Shown here piece after piece: positions 36,590-46,161 of a DNA stretch of 64,000 nucleotides. How positions within the stretch are numbered: position 1 is the stretch's first letter; each line of letters starts with the position of its first letter. The stretch is from Reichenbachiella sp. 5M10. Its GTDB lineage: Bacteria > Bacteroidota > Bacteroidia > Cytophagales > Cyclobacteriaceae. Location: assembly GCF_002742335.1 (NCBI RefSeq), contig NZ_MDGR01000007.1, positions 2,050,501 to 2,114,500 on the forward strand, written 5' to 3'. The translations under genes were made by a program, and so were the position numbers. The notes below the pieces were generated by a model. The model was not told the origin of the DNA. It saw only the letters and a list, made by a program, of their open reading frames with translations, and made no database searches.

Positions 36590-37873
36590 TTAGTTTTTTT
36601 TCAGTATTACTTCAAACTTGGCTCCTTCCCCCTCTACACTTTCAAAAGCAATCTCGCCCTCCAAGAGGTCTACATATTTGCGCACGATATTCAGGCCTAA
36701 ACCTGTCCCTTGAATGTGGTGTGAATTGTGCGCACGAAAGAATTTTTCAAACAAATGCTTCTGATCATTGAGGGGAATTCCCATTCCTTGATCCGTCACA
36801 GTGATACACACTGTCGTATCATCCTGTGTCAAAGCAACACGAATTATTGAATCCTCCTCAGAATATTTGATGGCATTGGAGACCAAATTGGTCACCACCT
36901 GCCGCAGCATTTGAGGGTCGGTCTTGAGTATACATTCTCCCCCAGTCTCGACCCAATCGATCGTCTGATTAACTTTGGTAACAGTACTCAAATCTGAGAT
37001 CAATCCAGACAACAATGCATTGATTTCTACTGCTATCAATTCAATTCGCATCTTTCCTGCATCGATTTTCTCCAAAGAGAGAAACTCATTCAAAATACTT
37101 GTCAATTCGGACACATTGGACTTGATTCTACTGATATGTTTGTCGCGTTTATCCTGTGTATCCGTCGTAGCATATTTGGCAATCAAAGCAGCAGAGGACA
37201 ATATTGTGCTCAGAGGTGTACGGAACTCGTGAGAAGCCATCGATACAAAGCGACTCTTCATCTCGTTGAGTTCCTTTTCTTTGTGCAATGCCTTTTTAGC
37301 CTCTTCTTCAGCTTTGACTCGCTCCCGTATCTCTGCTTCAAGATGAATGTTGGTTTTCTTGAGGTCCGTGACTACATCGGCTAGCTCTTTGGTGCGTTCT
37401 TCTACCCGTCTCTCAAGCTCAGCAGCATAGCGAATCAACTGCTCCTCGCTGTTCTTCAGATCCAATTCGACCTTCTTTCGTACCGTGATGTCAATCACTT
37501 GTGCAATCACCACGTCTTCGCCATCGATGTTGGCTGGGTTCAAGCTGATCTCTATGGGAAATGTACTCCCGTCTTTGCGCAAAGCCAACAAGTCACGTCC
37601 TACTCCCATTTGCTTGCTCACGGGAGCTCTTGTGTATTCTTCCCGTAGATGCACATGATTTCCCCGCAGGTTTGAAGGTACCAACTCTTCGACTTTCAAC
37701 CCAATGATTTCATTGGCTTCATAGCCAAACAACTCCCCAAACTGCGGATTGGCCTTGATAATCACCCCACCTTTTACAATGAAAATCCCCTCCACACAGG
37801 AATAGTAGATTTCTCTATAGACATTTGAGTTTTGCACAAATATGATTTTGTTTTTCACGACAAATCTAGTCAA
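36590..37873 (-). CDS. soluble PAS-domain sensor histidine kinase
   Basis: 427 aa, no membrane segments. PAS domain ~20-135 (GIFIVKGGVIIKANPQFGEL), a coiled coil ~135-210, then HisKA with SMASHEFRTPLSTI and HATPase with LVSNAIKYSEED, DQGMGIPLND and GTGLGLNIV. The partner regulator lies just downstream. PAS could sense redox or oxygen, but no heme or Fe-S ligands are obvious. No ATG lies before the PAS domain: possible starts are TTG 37873, GTG 37858 and GTG 37837. Confidence 0.92.
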   Translation of the reverse strand: MTRFVVKNKIIFVQNSNVYREIYYSCVEGIFIVKGGVIIKANPQFGELFGYEANEIIGLKVEELVPSNLRGNHVHLREEYTRAPVSKQMGVGRDLLALRKDGSTFPIEISLNPANIDGEDVVIAQVIDITVRKKVELDLKNSEEQLIRYAAELERRVEERTKELADVVTDLKKTNIHLEAEIRERVKAEEEAKKALHKEKELNEMKSRFVSMASHEFRTPLSTILSSAALIAKYATTDTQDKRDKHISRIKSNVSELTSILNEFLSLEKIDAGKMRIELIAVEINALLSGLISDLSTVTKVNQTIDWVETGGECILKTDPQMLRQVVTNLVSNAIKYSEEDSIIRVALTQDDTTVCITVTDQGMGIPLNDQKHLFEKFFRAHNSHHIQGTGLGLNIVRKYVDLLEGEIAFESVEGEGAKFEVILKKN

Positions 37874-37890
37874 TCACGCTACTCAGAGAA

Positions 37891-37904
37891 ATGACTTTAA
37901 TCAT
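37891..37904. promoter_or_regulatory. FNR-like operator, one mismatch, divergent histidine kinase / usp-ccoI region
   Basis: ATGACTTTAATCAT: TGAC-N4-ATCA, one base from the symmetrical TGAT-N4-ATCA found upstream of ccoNO. It lies about 17 bases upstream of the kinase start and, on the other strand, about 60 bases upstream of the predicted usp-ccoI transcription start, a class-I activator distance. Confidence 0.45.
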
Positions 37905-37929
37905 ATTTCGAGATGACAGACTCCCTTAC

Positions 37930-37956
37930 TTGCCTCCATCGTCTCTGCTACTTTTG
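37930..37956 (+). promoter_or_regulatory. candidate promoter of the usp-ccoI-ccoS operon
   Basis: TTG at 37930-37932 and TACTTTTG at 37949-37956, a full TAnnTTTG match, 16 bases apart, close to the known TTG/TAnnTTTG promoter of Bacteroidota. A start near 37960 would give a ~160-base leader before the ATG at 38120 and place the FNR-like site centred near -62. Confidence 0.45.
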
Positions 37957-38119
37957 AAAACATAAACTAAAACCATCTAGACCAAGACTTGATTATAGAA
38001 GAACATGGGGCACAAGATCGCCTCTTCATAACTCGGTACAACGAACATAGCCCACTACACCCCATTGTACAACACTCCAAAAAAGCAATACATCAACTCA
38101 CCACATCTTCCTAATTACA

Positions 38120-38755
38120 ATGGACTCACCACCGCTTCACCTTATCATCCCAATTGATTTTAGCACCGCGACAGTTACCGCCCTGCGCCTAGCCCACCAG
38201 TGGTCCCTCGCCTACCCACTCCAAGTGAGCATGATCCACCCCTATCGATTGATCTCGAGCATACAAGGACAGCATACTACTGGTCAGGAAATCAAAAGCC
38301 AAATTGAATCAGACTGTTTCAAAAAATTTGGAAAACTAGAAGCTCAACTCGACTTTACCATTCCACATGCCTGGGAGCTCAAATTGGAACCCGGTTTTTT
38401 GCAACACATCATTGGACACATGACTATACCCTCAAGCGAACACAGTGTACTCCTCTATCCCATCCGTATGCAACATGCCGATGGGGATACCGAGACTATT
38501 GAATCACTTATCTACTCCACTGACATCCCTATCTTGATGATCCATGAAGAGTATGATTCGGCTTTCGCACCAAAAGCCCCCCATACCCAATGCATCAATC
38601 CCCTCCGCCAACAAGATTGCTTCCCACAGGATTTCATCGTCCAATTGATACAAAAACCTCACACCTTGGCGATGGTCTACGATCAAGACAAAGCCTCAAA
38701 ACAATTCATAGATTTTTTGGATTCTATCTCTCCAAATATGGCTAATTTTAACTAA
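38120..38755 (+). CDS. divergent universal-stress-like protein
   Basis: 211 aa. The N-terminus (LHLIIPIDFSTATVTALRLAHQWS) matches the opening of UspA domains (IPVDFS...ALRxA), but the ATP-binding GxxGxxGxxxGS loop near the end of the usual domain is not visible, so nucleotide binding is doubtful. Predicted soluble. It precedes ccoI by 21 bases and opens the oxidase-assembly operon. Function inferred only from fold and place. Confidence 0.65.
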   Translation: MDSPPLHLIIPIDFSTATVTALRLAHQWSLAYPLQVSMIHPYRLISSIQGQHTTGQEIKSQIESDCFKKFGKLEAQLDFTIPHAWELKLEPGFLQHIIGHMTIPSSEHSVLLYPIRMQHADGDTETIESLIYSTDIPILMIHEEYDSAFAPKAPHTQCINPLRQQDCFPQDFIVQLIQKPHTLAMVYDQDKASKQFIDFLDSISPNMANFN

Positions 38756-38776
38756 TCAATTGTAGAATAACCGTAC

Positions 38777-41152
38777 ATGCAAATAACTGACAATGTAAAG
38801 TGCTTTCACTGCGGTGAGGACTGTAAAGATTCTACACTGCACCTGGCTGAGAAGCATTTCTGCTGTCTAGGATGTCAGACGGTTTTCCAACTCCTCGAAG
38901 AAAACGATCTCTGCGAATACTACGAGCTCGAGCACAATCCAGGCAACCCACTCAAGGACTTCTTTGCCAACAAATACAATTTTCTCGAGAACGAGATCAT
39001 CGTCGACCAACTACTAGATTTCAAATCAAACGACTACCACAAAATCACTCTAGACATCCCGACGATTCACTGCAGCTCATGTATATGGCTACTCGAAAAC
39101 CTCCGTCGATTTGATGAACACATCATCCACTCTCGCATACAATTTAGTACCAAGCAACTCACCATCGACTATCACCCTACTGGCACAACACTCAAAGCCA
39201 TCGTCGAACTTCTCTGCCAACTTGGGTACGAACCCGAAATCACACTAGAGACGCGAGACAAGGACAAAAAACCAAGTACGTCAAAAAACAACTTGATCAA
39301 ACTAGGCATTGCAGGGTTTACCTTCGGCAACATCATGTTGTTCTCCTTTCCCGAATATTTCGGAATGGCTATCAGTTCGGATTTCGTACACTACTTTGGC
39401 TACCTCAACCTCCTACTCTCACTCCCTGTGCTATACTGTGCGCAGGAATTTTTCGTTTCGGCCTACCGCGGTCTGCAAAAGAGAATACTCAACATCGACC
39501 TACCTATAGCCATTGGTATCCTAGCCTTGTTCGTGCGGAGTAGCTACGAAATCTTAAGTCAGAGTGGAGCGGGCTACTTCGACTCTATGGCAGCCTTAGT
39601 CCTTCTGCTATTAATTGGTCGGTGGTTTCAAGGACAAACCTACCGCCAACTCTCCTTTGACCGCAACTACAAATCCTACTTTCCGCTCGCCGTATACCGT
39701 ATCGAACAAGGCCAAAAAAAGAGTGTCCTTGTAGAAGAACTCCAAGCTGGAGACAAAATCGAAATACGAAACGAAGAAATTGTACCCTGTGACGCCATAC
39801 TCAACGCTGCAAGCACACAAATTGACTACAGTTTTGTAACGGGTGAATCCTTGCCAATTGCCGTTTCGGAAGGTGAAAAAATCTATGCAGGAGGTCGCAT
39901 CAAGGGTCCAGCCGTCCAAATGAACATCTTGCAAGCCGTCTCTCATAGCTACCTCACTCAGCTTTGGAACAACGATGTATTCTCCAAACCCCATGTGAAA
40001 GAAGAACGCCTACTTATCAACCGTGTCAGTCGATATTTCACACCTGCCATACTCCTGTTAGCGATCAGCGCTGGCATCTTCTGGATGTTCATCGATAGTT
40101 CTAAAGCTCTCAATGTCTTCTCCTCAGTACTCATCATCGCCTGTCCCTGCGCTTTGGCACTTGCTAGTCCTTTTGCACTTGGCACCGTCCTCAACGTCCT
40201 CTCCCGTCATAAGTTCTACATCAAAAACACACAGGCGCTGGAGAAAATATGGCATATCAAACACCTCGTCTTTGATAAGACAGGTACAATCACCAACAAC
40301 CATCAATCCAATATCTCCTTCGAGGGCTTGCCTCTAAGCCACGAAGAAAAATCTTGGGTGCTCAGCCTCGTGACACATTCCACTCATCCCTTGAGCCAAA
40401 GTATCTGTCAGCTACTGTCAGATAACTCAAGGCACGATGTGAGGGATTTTGCTGAACGAAAAGGCAAGGGACTAGAAGGCAAAGTCAGCAACCATCTCAT
40501 ACAGATTGGCTCTGCAGATCTTCTCGGCATCAAGACAAAGCATATCCCCACCCAGTCTCGGGTATACCTAGGTATCGACGGCATACTGCGTGGATATTTT
40601 TCTATCCAGGGCGCATACCGCAAAGGGCTCCAGTCAGCCATAGACCAACTGAAAGACAGTTTCCAGTTCACCATCCTGTCTGGTGACAACAGTGCGGAAC
40701 GAGAATCGTTAGAAGATCTTTTTCCAAAAGGTACCCAAATACATTTCGGTCAAAACCCGCTCGATAAACTAGAAAAAATCAAGTCTATCGAAAGCACGCA
40801 TCCTTGTATGATGATCGGCGATGGGCTCAACGATGCAGGAGCGCTCAAAGCCAGCAGTGTTGGAATCTCGATATCTGACAACCTCTCCTCCTTCACCCCT
40901 GCAAGTGACGGGATCTTACTAGGCAATCATCTGCCTCAATTGGCAGGTTACTTACACTTCATCACACAATCTCGTACCGTCATCATCCTAGCAATTCTCC
41001 TATCTTTCGCATACAATATCGTCGGTCTGAGTTTTGCTGTATTGGGCTGGGTTACTCCAGTTTTTGCTGCACTACTTATGCCTATCAGTAGTATCACTGT
41101 CGTTGCATTCGTCACACTCACCATCAAATGGCTCGGAAGCCGTCTTCTATGA
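38777..41152 (+). CDS. ccoI: Cu+-exporting P1B-type ATPase for cbb3 oxidase assembly
   Basis: 791 aa. N-terminal metal-binding part with HCGEDC and CLGCQTVFQLLEEN, then a heavy-metal-associated domain with IPTIHCSSCIWLLEN. Six to eight membrane helices include the copper motif ACPCALALASP; DKTGTIT holds the phosphorylated aspartate and GDGLNDAGAL the hinge. It moves copper across the inner membrane for CcoN. Its stop overlaps ccoS by four bases. Confidence 0.95.
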   Translation: MQITDNVKCFHCGEDCKDSTLHLAEKHFCCLGCQTVFQLLEENDLCEYYELEHNPGNPLKDFFANKYNFLENEIIVDQLLDFKSNDYHKITLDIPTIHCSSCIWLLENLRRFDEHIIHSRIQFSTKQLTIDYHPTGTTLKAIVELLCQLGYEPEITLETRDKDKKPSTSKNNLIKLGIAGFTFGNIMLFSFPEYFGMAISSDFVHYFGYLNLLLSLPVLYCAQEFFVSAYRGLQKRILNIDLPIAIGILALFVRSSYEILSQSGAGYFDSMAALVLLLLIGRWFQGQTYRQLSFDRNYKSYFPLAVYRIEQGQKKSVLVEELQAGDKIEIRNEEIVPCDAILNAASTQIDYSFVTGESLPIAVSEGEKIYAGGRIKGPAVQMNILQAVSHSYLTQLWNNDVFSKPHVKEERLLINRVSRYFTPAILLLAISAGIFWMFIDSSKALNVFSSVLIIACPCALALASPFALGTVLNVLSRHKFYIKNTQALEKIWHIKHLVFDKTGTITNNHQSNISFEGLPLSHEEKSWVLSLVTHSTHPLSQSICQLLSDNSRHDVRDFAERKGKGLEGKVSNHLIQIGSADLLGIKTKHIPTQSRVYLGIDGILRGYFSIQGAYRKGLQSAIDQLKDSFQFTILSGDNSAERESLEDLFPKGTQIHFGQNPLDKLEKIKSIESTHPCMMIGDGLNDAGALKASSVGISISDNLSSFTPASDGILLGNHLPQLAGYLHFITQSRTVIILAILLSFAYNIVGLSFAVLGWVTPVFAALLMPISSITVVAFVTLTIKWLGSRLL

Positions 41153-41304
41153 AAATCATCCTTCTACTCATATGTATCAGTCTTATCGTTGCACTGATCT
41201 TCCTTTGGCTTTTCGTCTGGTCAGTACGCTCTGGGCAGTACGACGACACGGACTCTCCAGCCGTCCGTATACTTATGGATGACTCCAAAAAGAAGAAAAA
41301 GTGA
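41149..41304 (+). CDS. ccoS: cbb3 oxidase maturation protein CcoS
   Basis: 51 aa, starting at the ATG in the ATGA overlap with ccoI. One N-terminal membrane helix (ICISLIVALIFLWLFVWSV), then SGQYDD, the conserved patch of CcoS, and a Lys-rich tail. Needed for cofactor insertion into cbb3 oxidase in other bacteria. Confidence 0.9.
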   Translation: MKIILLLICISLIVALIFLWLFVWSVRSGQYDDTDSPAVRILMDDSKKKKK

Positions 41305-41370
41305 TGCAAATCATATACTTGACTGATCTGTGACTTATACATTGTGACTACACAGGTGTTCTTTTGTTTC

Positions 41371-42744
41371 ATGAACAAAGCACTGACACCACCCGAACTG
41401 ATTCGAAAATACAACATCCCAGGTCCACGATACACCAGCTACCCTCCGATACCTGATTGGACCGAAAAAACGCTACAACCTACTGACTGGGCACATCGTG
41501 TGGCTGAGAGCTTTCGGATGCATCACGCAAATAATGGATTGAGTCTCTATATTCACCTGCCCTATTGCGAGAGTCTGTGTACCTACTGCGGATGCAACAC
41601 GCGTATCACAGTCAACCATGCTGTCGAAGAGCCATATATAGACGCATTGTTGCAAGAATGGCAGCTCTACTTGGCACTATTCGACCAACGTCCTCACTTG
41701 GCCCAAATCCACCTAGGTGGCGGTACCCCAACCTTTTTCAGTCCAGACAATCTTCAGAGACTCATCGACGGATTACTCGCACAAGCAGACCTCACCCCCC
41801 ATGCTTCCTTGAGTTTTGAAGCCCACCCTAACAATACCACTGCCACACACCTTCAAACCCTATATGATCTTGGGTTCCGTAGAATAAGTCTTGGAATTCA
41901 AGACTTTGATATAGAAGTACAAAAAATAGTACATAGAATTCAAACCTTCGAAACAGTATCCGAAGTGGTTGAAAATGCAAGAAACATCGGTTATAACTCC
42001 ATCAATTTTGACTTGATCTATGGGTTACCCAAACAGACCTTGGAATCTGTCCGCATGACCTTTGAAAAAGTCGCCCAATTAGTACCCGACAGGATCGCAT
42101 TCTATAGTTACGCTCATGTACCTTGGGTCAAACCAGGCCAACGTAGTTTCTCCGAGGCAGACCTTCCTTCCCCACAAGACAAACGCGACCTTTATGAACT
42201 GGGCAAAGTGAGACTTTCCGAACTAGGATATCACGAGATCGGTATGGACCATTTTGCACGAGCGACAGATGAGCTATATATCGCTGCTCAAACAGGAAAA
42301 CTCCATCGAAACTTCATGGGCTACACCACGCATACGAGTGACCTACTACTTGGCCTAGGAGCCTCTTCTATAGGGGACACCGGAGAAGCCTACGGCCAAA
42401 ACATCAAAGGAGTAGAAGCCTACATGCGTACCGTAGCAGCTGGCCACCTCCCGGTATACAGAGGACACCTCCTTAGTCCAGAGCAACACAGCATCCGCAA
42501 ACATATCACCAACCTGATGTGTCGATTTGAAACAAAAGCGGAAGTCACGTTTGACCAGCAATTGTTTGAATTGGCAATCCCCAAACTTGATGAACTTGTC
42601 CGTGACGAATTGATCAATCTGGATGGGTACAAAATCCGCATCAAAGAATCCGGAAGACCCTTTGTCCGCAACATCAGCATGGCATTTGATCAACAACTAT
42701 GGAAAAAAAACGATACACATGCTGTTTACAGCCAGACGATTTAA
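41371..42744 (+). CDS. hemN: oxygen-independent coproporphyrinogen III oxidase
   Basis: 457 aa from ATG 41371 (the frame opens at GTG 41344). Radical-SAM motif YCESLCTYCGCNT with the HemN-specific fourth cysteine; RYTSYPPIPDW near the start and GLGASSIGD near the end are family hallmarks. It makes protoporphyrinogen without oxygen, supplying heme when the cbb3 oxidase is needed. It follows ccoS by 66 bases. Confidence 0.95.
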   Translation: MNKALTPPELIRKYNIPGPRYTSYPPIPDWTEKTLQPTDWAHRVAESFRMHHANNGLSLYIHLPYCESLCTYCGCNTRITVNHAVEEPYIDALLQEWQLYLALFDQRPHLAQIHLGGGTPTFFSPDNLQRLIDGLLAQADLTPHASLSFEAHPNNTTATHLQTLYDLGFRRISLGIQDFDIEVQKIVHRIQTFETVSEVVENARNIGYNSINFDLIYGLPKQTLESVRMTFEKVAQLVPDRIAFYSYAHVPWVKPGQRSFSEADLPSPQDKRDLYELGKVRLSELGYHEIGMDHFARATDELYIAAQTGKLHRNFMGYTTHTSDLLLGLGASSIGDTGEAYGQNIKGVEAYMRTVAAGHLPVYRGHLLSPEQHSIRKHITNLMCRFETKAEVTFDQQLFELAIPKLDELVRDELINLDGYKIRIKESGRPFVRNISMAFDQQLWKKNDTHAVYSQTI

Positions 42745-42863
42745 CAGATAGCAGCATTCGACAATTATTGTGTCAAAGCTTTCGTATTTTGTCAAGTTAG
42801 TATGAACTTTAAATCCGACCTCACAAACTGTGGAGTCCCCTTTCAATTACAAACTTTATTACC

Positions 42864-43712
42864 ATGAAAAAGATATTGGTCCCTTATGATTTCAGTGAGT
42901 ATGCAAAAGCTGCACTGGCACTCGCTTTAGAAATAAGTGATGCTTCCCAAGGGGAAGTCACCCTACTCCATATCATCGAATACCCTACCACAACGACGTT
43001 CAACGTTTCGGGAGAGATATCCTATGACAGTCCCATGGACAAGTTATTTACCATGCAACTGATCAATAGGACGAAAGAGCAACTACAAGCAGTACTCGAC
43101 CAACCAGAGCATAGTCAACACAACCTGACCTACCGCACGATGATGGGCAACACCTACACAGGGATCAGTGCCGAGATTGAGGCAGCCAATCCAGACTTGA
43201 TTGTCATGGGGACCAAAGGAGCTACGGGGCTACAAGAATTGCTTATCGGGTCCAATACCGAAAAAGTGGTTCGCACAGCTAAATGTCCCGTCTTAACCGT
43301 ACACGAAGCACGGGCCATGAGCAAAATCAAAAACATCGTCTATCCCACAGACTTGGATACAGACGCTAGTCACGTGTTGGCCAAGTTCAAAGAATATCAA
43401 GCCTTCTTTGGAGCAAAGATCCATCTCGTCTATGTCGACACACCACACAGCGTCATGGATGATGAGATTGCACGCAATGCACTCAACAAGTTTGCAGAAA
43501 ACAATGAGTTGACAAACTACGACACACACATCGCCAAAGGGTTTCAGCCTGACGAAGCGATCATGAATTTCACCAAAGACATCAATGCAGACATGATTGC
43601 CTTGGCAACACATAGCCATCGTGGTCTTTTGCATTTGTTTGTAGGCAGTATAGCCGAAGACCTCGTCAATCACAGTATCGTCCCAGTATGGACGATGAGT
43701 CAAAAGAAGTAA
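42864..43712 (+). CDS. universal stress protein with two Usp domains
   Basis: 282 aa in two tandem UspA domains. The first (1-148) has MKKILVPYDFSEYAKAAL and the ATP-binding loop GTKGATGLQELLIGSNTEKV; the second (150-282) has KNIVYPTDLD and ATHSHRGLLHLFVGSIAEDL. Soluble. Usp proteins near cbb3 operons are typical of low-oxygen or energy stress regulons. A terminator-like hairpin follows the stop. Confidence 0.92.
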   Translation: MKKILVPYDFSEYAKAALALALEISDASQGEVTLLHIIEYPTTTTFNVSGEISYDSPMDKLFTMQLINRTKEQLQAVLDQPEHSQHNLTYRTMMGNTYTGISAEIEAANPDLIVMGTKGATGLQELLIGSNTEKVVRTAKCPVLTVHEARAMSKIKNIVYPTDLDTDASHVLAKFKEYQAFFGAKIHLVYVDTPHSVMDDEIARNALNKFAENNELTNYDTHIAKGFQPDEAIMNFTKDINADMIALATHSHRGLLHLFVGSIAEDLVNHSIVPVWTMSQKK

Positions 43713-43719
43713 GTACAGA

Positions 43720-43766
43720 GGAGAGCGATTGATCCAAGCTAATACTGCGTAGATCGTTCTCCTTTT
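43720..43766 (+). terminator. terminator after the tandem-Usp gene
   Basis: Arms 43720-43729 and 43753-43762 form a 10-bp stem with one G-U pair, large loop, followed by TTTTACTTT. It starts eight bases after the Usp stop and separates that gene from the cco structural operon. Confidence 0.6.
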
Positions 43767-43937
43767 ACTTTATACTGATTATGAATAAAGCAATCTGCTT
43801 CCTAAATCGATCAAAATCCAACATTTGTCTAGTACACACTCTGTATTCGCACAAGGTCTCTTTGATTGGAGGGAAATTACTGCAAAAAAATATTTAAATT
43901 AATGCCTAATTGTAGTGATTCGATCATGACCATACAG

Positions 43938-43953
43938 CATGATTTTAATCATG
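43938..43953. promoter_or_regulatory. FNR-like operator upstream of ccoNO
   Basis: CATGATTTTAATCATG: a 7-bp inverted repeat around two bases whose core TGAT-N4-ATCA equals the FNR consensus core. It ends 80 bases before the ccoNO ATG. A near-match -7 element (TAATTTAG, 43998-44005) would put the site centre close to -62. The rest of the 321-base gap 43713-44033 holds only the Usp terminator and no open frame. Confidence 0.6.
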
Positions 43954-44033
43954 AAAATTACCAGGCATGTGAGGTGGGTCTCCATTCCAAACTAACATAA
44001 TTTAGCAACCGATCAATAACACTATTCTAACAC

Positions 44034-46151
44034 ATGGAACTTGAAAAATTCAGTTACGACAACAAAGTCGTAAAGTATTTCACCATTGCGTCTATTATCT
44101 TTGGTGTCATCGCCATGCTTGCAGGACTGACTGCAGCCATCCAATTGTTTCATCCCGCATTCAACTTTGACTTGCAGTACACGACCTTTGGACGAGTCAG
44201 GCCTTTGCATACCAATGCCGTCATCTTTGGCTTCATAGGCAATGCCATGTTTGCTGGCATCTACTACTCACTCCAGCGACTATTGAAAGCCCGGATGTTC
44301 AACGACACTTTGTCTTGGATCAATTTTTGGGGTTGGCAGGCCATCTTGGTTGCAGCTGCGATTACCCTACCGTTAGGTTTCACCAGTAGCAAAGAGTACG
44401 CCGAGCTCGAATGGCCCATTGACATTGCCATCACCCTCATTTGGGTAGTTTTTGGTATCAACTTGATTGGTACGATCATCAAACGCCGCGAACGACACAT
44501 GTATGTAGCGATCTGGTTTTACATTGCGACTTTTGTGACCGTAGCTGTACTGCATATTGTCAATTCATTTGCCATCCCTGTCAGCTTTTTCAAAAGCTAC
44601 TCATGGTACGCGGGTGTACAAGATGCACTCGTACAGTGGTGGTATGGACACAATGCCGTGGCATTCTTCCTGACTACTCCATTTTTGGGATTGATGTATT
44701 ACTATCTTCCGAAAGCCGCTAAACGACCTGTATATTCCTACAAACTCTCCATCATTCATTTTTGGTCCCTGATTTTCATTTATATCTGGGCGGGACCTCA
44801 TCATTTGCTTTACACTTCATTGCCAGACTGGGCACAATCGCTAGGCACCGCCTTTTCTATCATGCTCATCGCCCCCTCTTGGGGTGGAATGCTCAACGGC
44901 CTATTGACACTGAGAGGAGCTTGGGATCGCGTGCGTGAAGACCCTATCTTGAAGTTCATGGTGGTAGCTATCACTTGCTACGGTATGGCAACTTTCGAAG
45001 GTCCCATGCTCTCACTCAAAGAAGTCAATGCCATTGGTCACTTCACTGACTGGATTGTAGCACACGTACACGTCGGAGCTTTAGGATGGAACGGTTTCAT
45101 GATCTTCGGAATGTTCTATTGGCTCGTGCCAAAAATGTGGAACACCAATCTACACTCTGTCAAACTCGCCAACGTTCATTTTTGGTTGGGGACACTTGGA
45201 ATCATCTTCTATGCCCTACCGATGTATGTCGCAGGGATTGTACAGAGCTTGATGTGGCAACAATTTGATGCAGACGGTTTCTTGGTTTACAAAAACTTCC
45301 TAGAAACCGTCATCCAGATCGTACCTCTCTACATGTTAAGAGCCATTGGAGGCATCCTCTACTTGTCGGGAGTTTTTGTGATGATTTTTAATTTGATCAA
45401 AACGTCAAGCAGCGGTGAATTCATCGCCGAAGAAGAAGCAGAAGCCCCTGCACTCGTCAAGAAAAAAATCACCGGAGGACACTGGCACTCTGCGTGGGAA
45501 AGAAAACCCGTTTTCTTTACTGTATTGACTTTGATTGCTATCCTGATTGGTGGAGTGATTGAAATGGTACCCACATTCTTGATCAAGTCCAACATCCCTA
45601 CAATCTCTTCTGTCAAACCTTACACCCCATTGGAGCTGCAAGGCCGTGACATCTACATCCGTGAGGGATGCAACAACTGCCACTCTCAGATGGTCAGACC
45701 GCTACGATTTGATACCGAGCGCTACGGAGAGTACTCCAAGGCGGGTGAGTTCGTCTACGATCACCCATTCTTGTGGGGATCCAAACGTACCGGTCCAGAT
45801 CTAGCACGCGAAGGGGTCGGCAAACTCAAAAAGTCTGATACCTGGCACTACAACCACCTCTTGGCTCCAGACGCTGTATCTGCAGGGTCTATCATGCCAG
45901 CCTACCCTTGGTTGTTCGAACAAGCCATAGATATGGAAAGTACCGCTGACAAAATAGCTGCGCTCCGATCAGTAGGTGTACCCTACGAGGAAGGTTTCGA
46001 AGAAACAGCCAATGCAGTTCTGAAAATACAAGCTCAAACCATCGCTGCTAACCTAAAAGCCGATGGAATAGATGCCACTGGTGAAGAAGAAATCATTGCG
46101 CTGATCGCCTACTTGCAACGATTGGGAACTGACATCACTGTAACACAATAA
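44034..46151 (+). CDS. ccoNO: cbb3-type cytochrome c oxidase, fused subunits I and II
   Basis: 705 aa. The CcoN part (1-480) has the heme and copper ligands: PLHTNAVIFGFIGNAM, WWYGHNAVAFFLTTP, WAGPHHLLYTSLP and AHVHVGALGWNGF. The CcoO part (~500-705) has a membrane anchor and one heme c site, EGCNNCHSQMVRPL (Cys546-x2-CysHis550), with the likely Met ligand in SIMPAYPWL. Two subunits fused in one chain is the common form in Bacteroidota. Terminal reductase of low-oxygen respiration, inner membrane. Confidence 0.96.
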   Translation: MELEKFSYDNKVVKYFTIASIIFGVIAMLAGLTAAIQLFHPAFNFDLQYTTFGRVRPLHTNAVIFGFIGNAMFAGIYYSLQRLLKARMFNDTLSWINFWGWQAILVAAAITLPLGFTSSKEYAELEWPIDIAITLIWVVFGINLIGTIIKRRERHMYVAIWFYIATFVTVAVLHIVNSFAIPVSFFKSYSWYAGVQDALVQWWYGHNAVAFFLTTPFLGLMYYYLPKAAKRPVYSYKLSIIHFWSLIFIYIWAGPHHLLYTSLPDWAQSLGTAFSIMLIAPSWGGMLNGLLTLRGAWDRVREDPILKFMVVAITCYGMATFEGPMLSLKEVNAIGHFTDWIVAHVHVGALGWNGFMIFGMFYWLVPKMWNTNLHSVKLANVHFWLGTLGIIFYALPMYVAGIVQSLMWQQFDADGFLVYKNFLETVIQIVPLYMLRAIGGILYLSGVFVMIFNLIKTSSSGEFIAEEEAEAPALVKKKITGGHWHSAWERKPVFFTVLTLIAILIGGVIEMVPTFLIKSNIPTISSVKPYTPLELQGRDIYIREGCNNCHSQMVRPLRFDTERYGEYSKAGEFVYDHPFLWGSKRTGPDLAREGVGKLKKSDTWHYNHLLAPDAVSAGSIMPAYPWLFEQAIDMESTADKIAALRSVGVPYEEGFEETANAVLKIQAQTIAANLKADGIDATGEEEIIALIAYLQRLGTDITVTQ

Positions 46152-46161
46152 AGGAAAAGCC

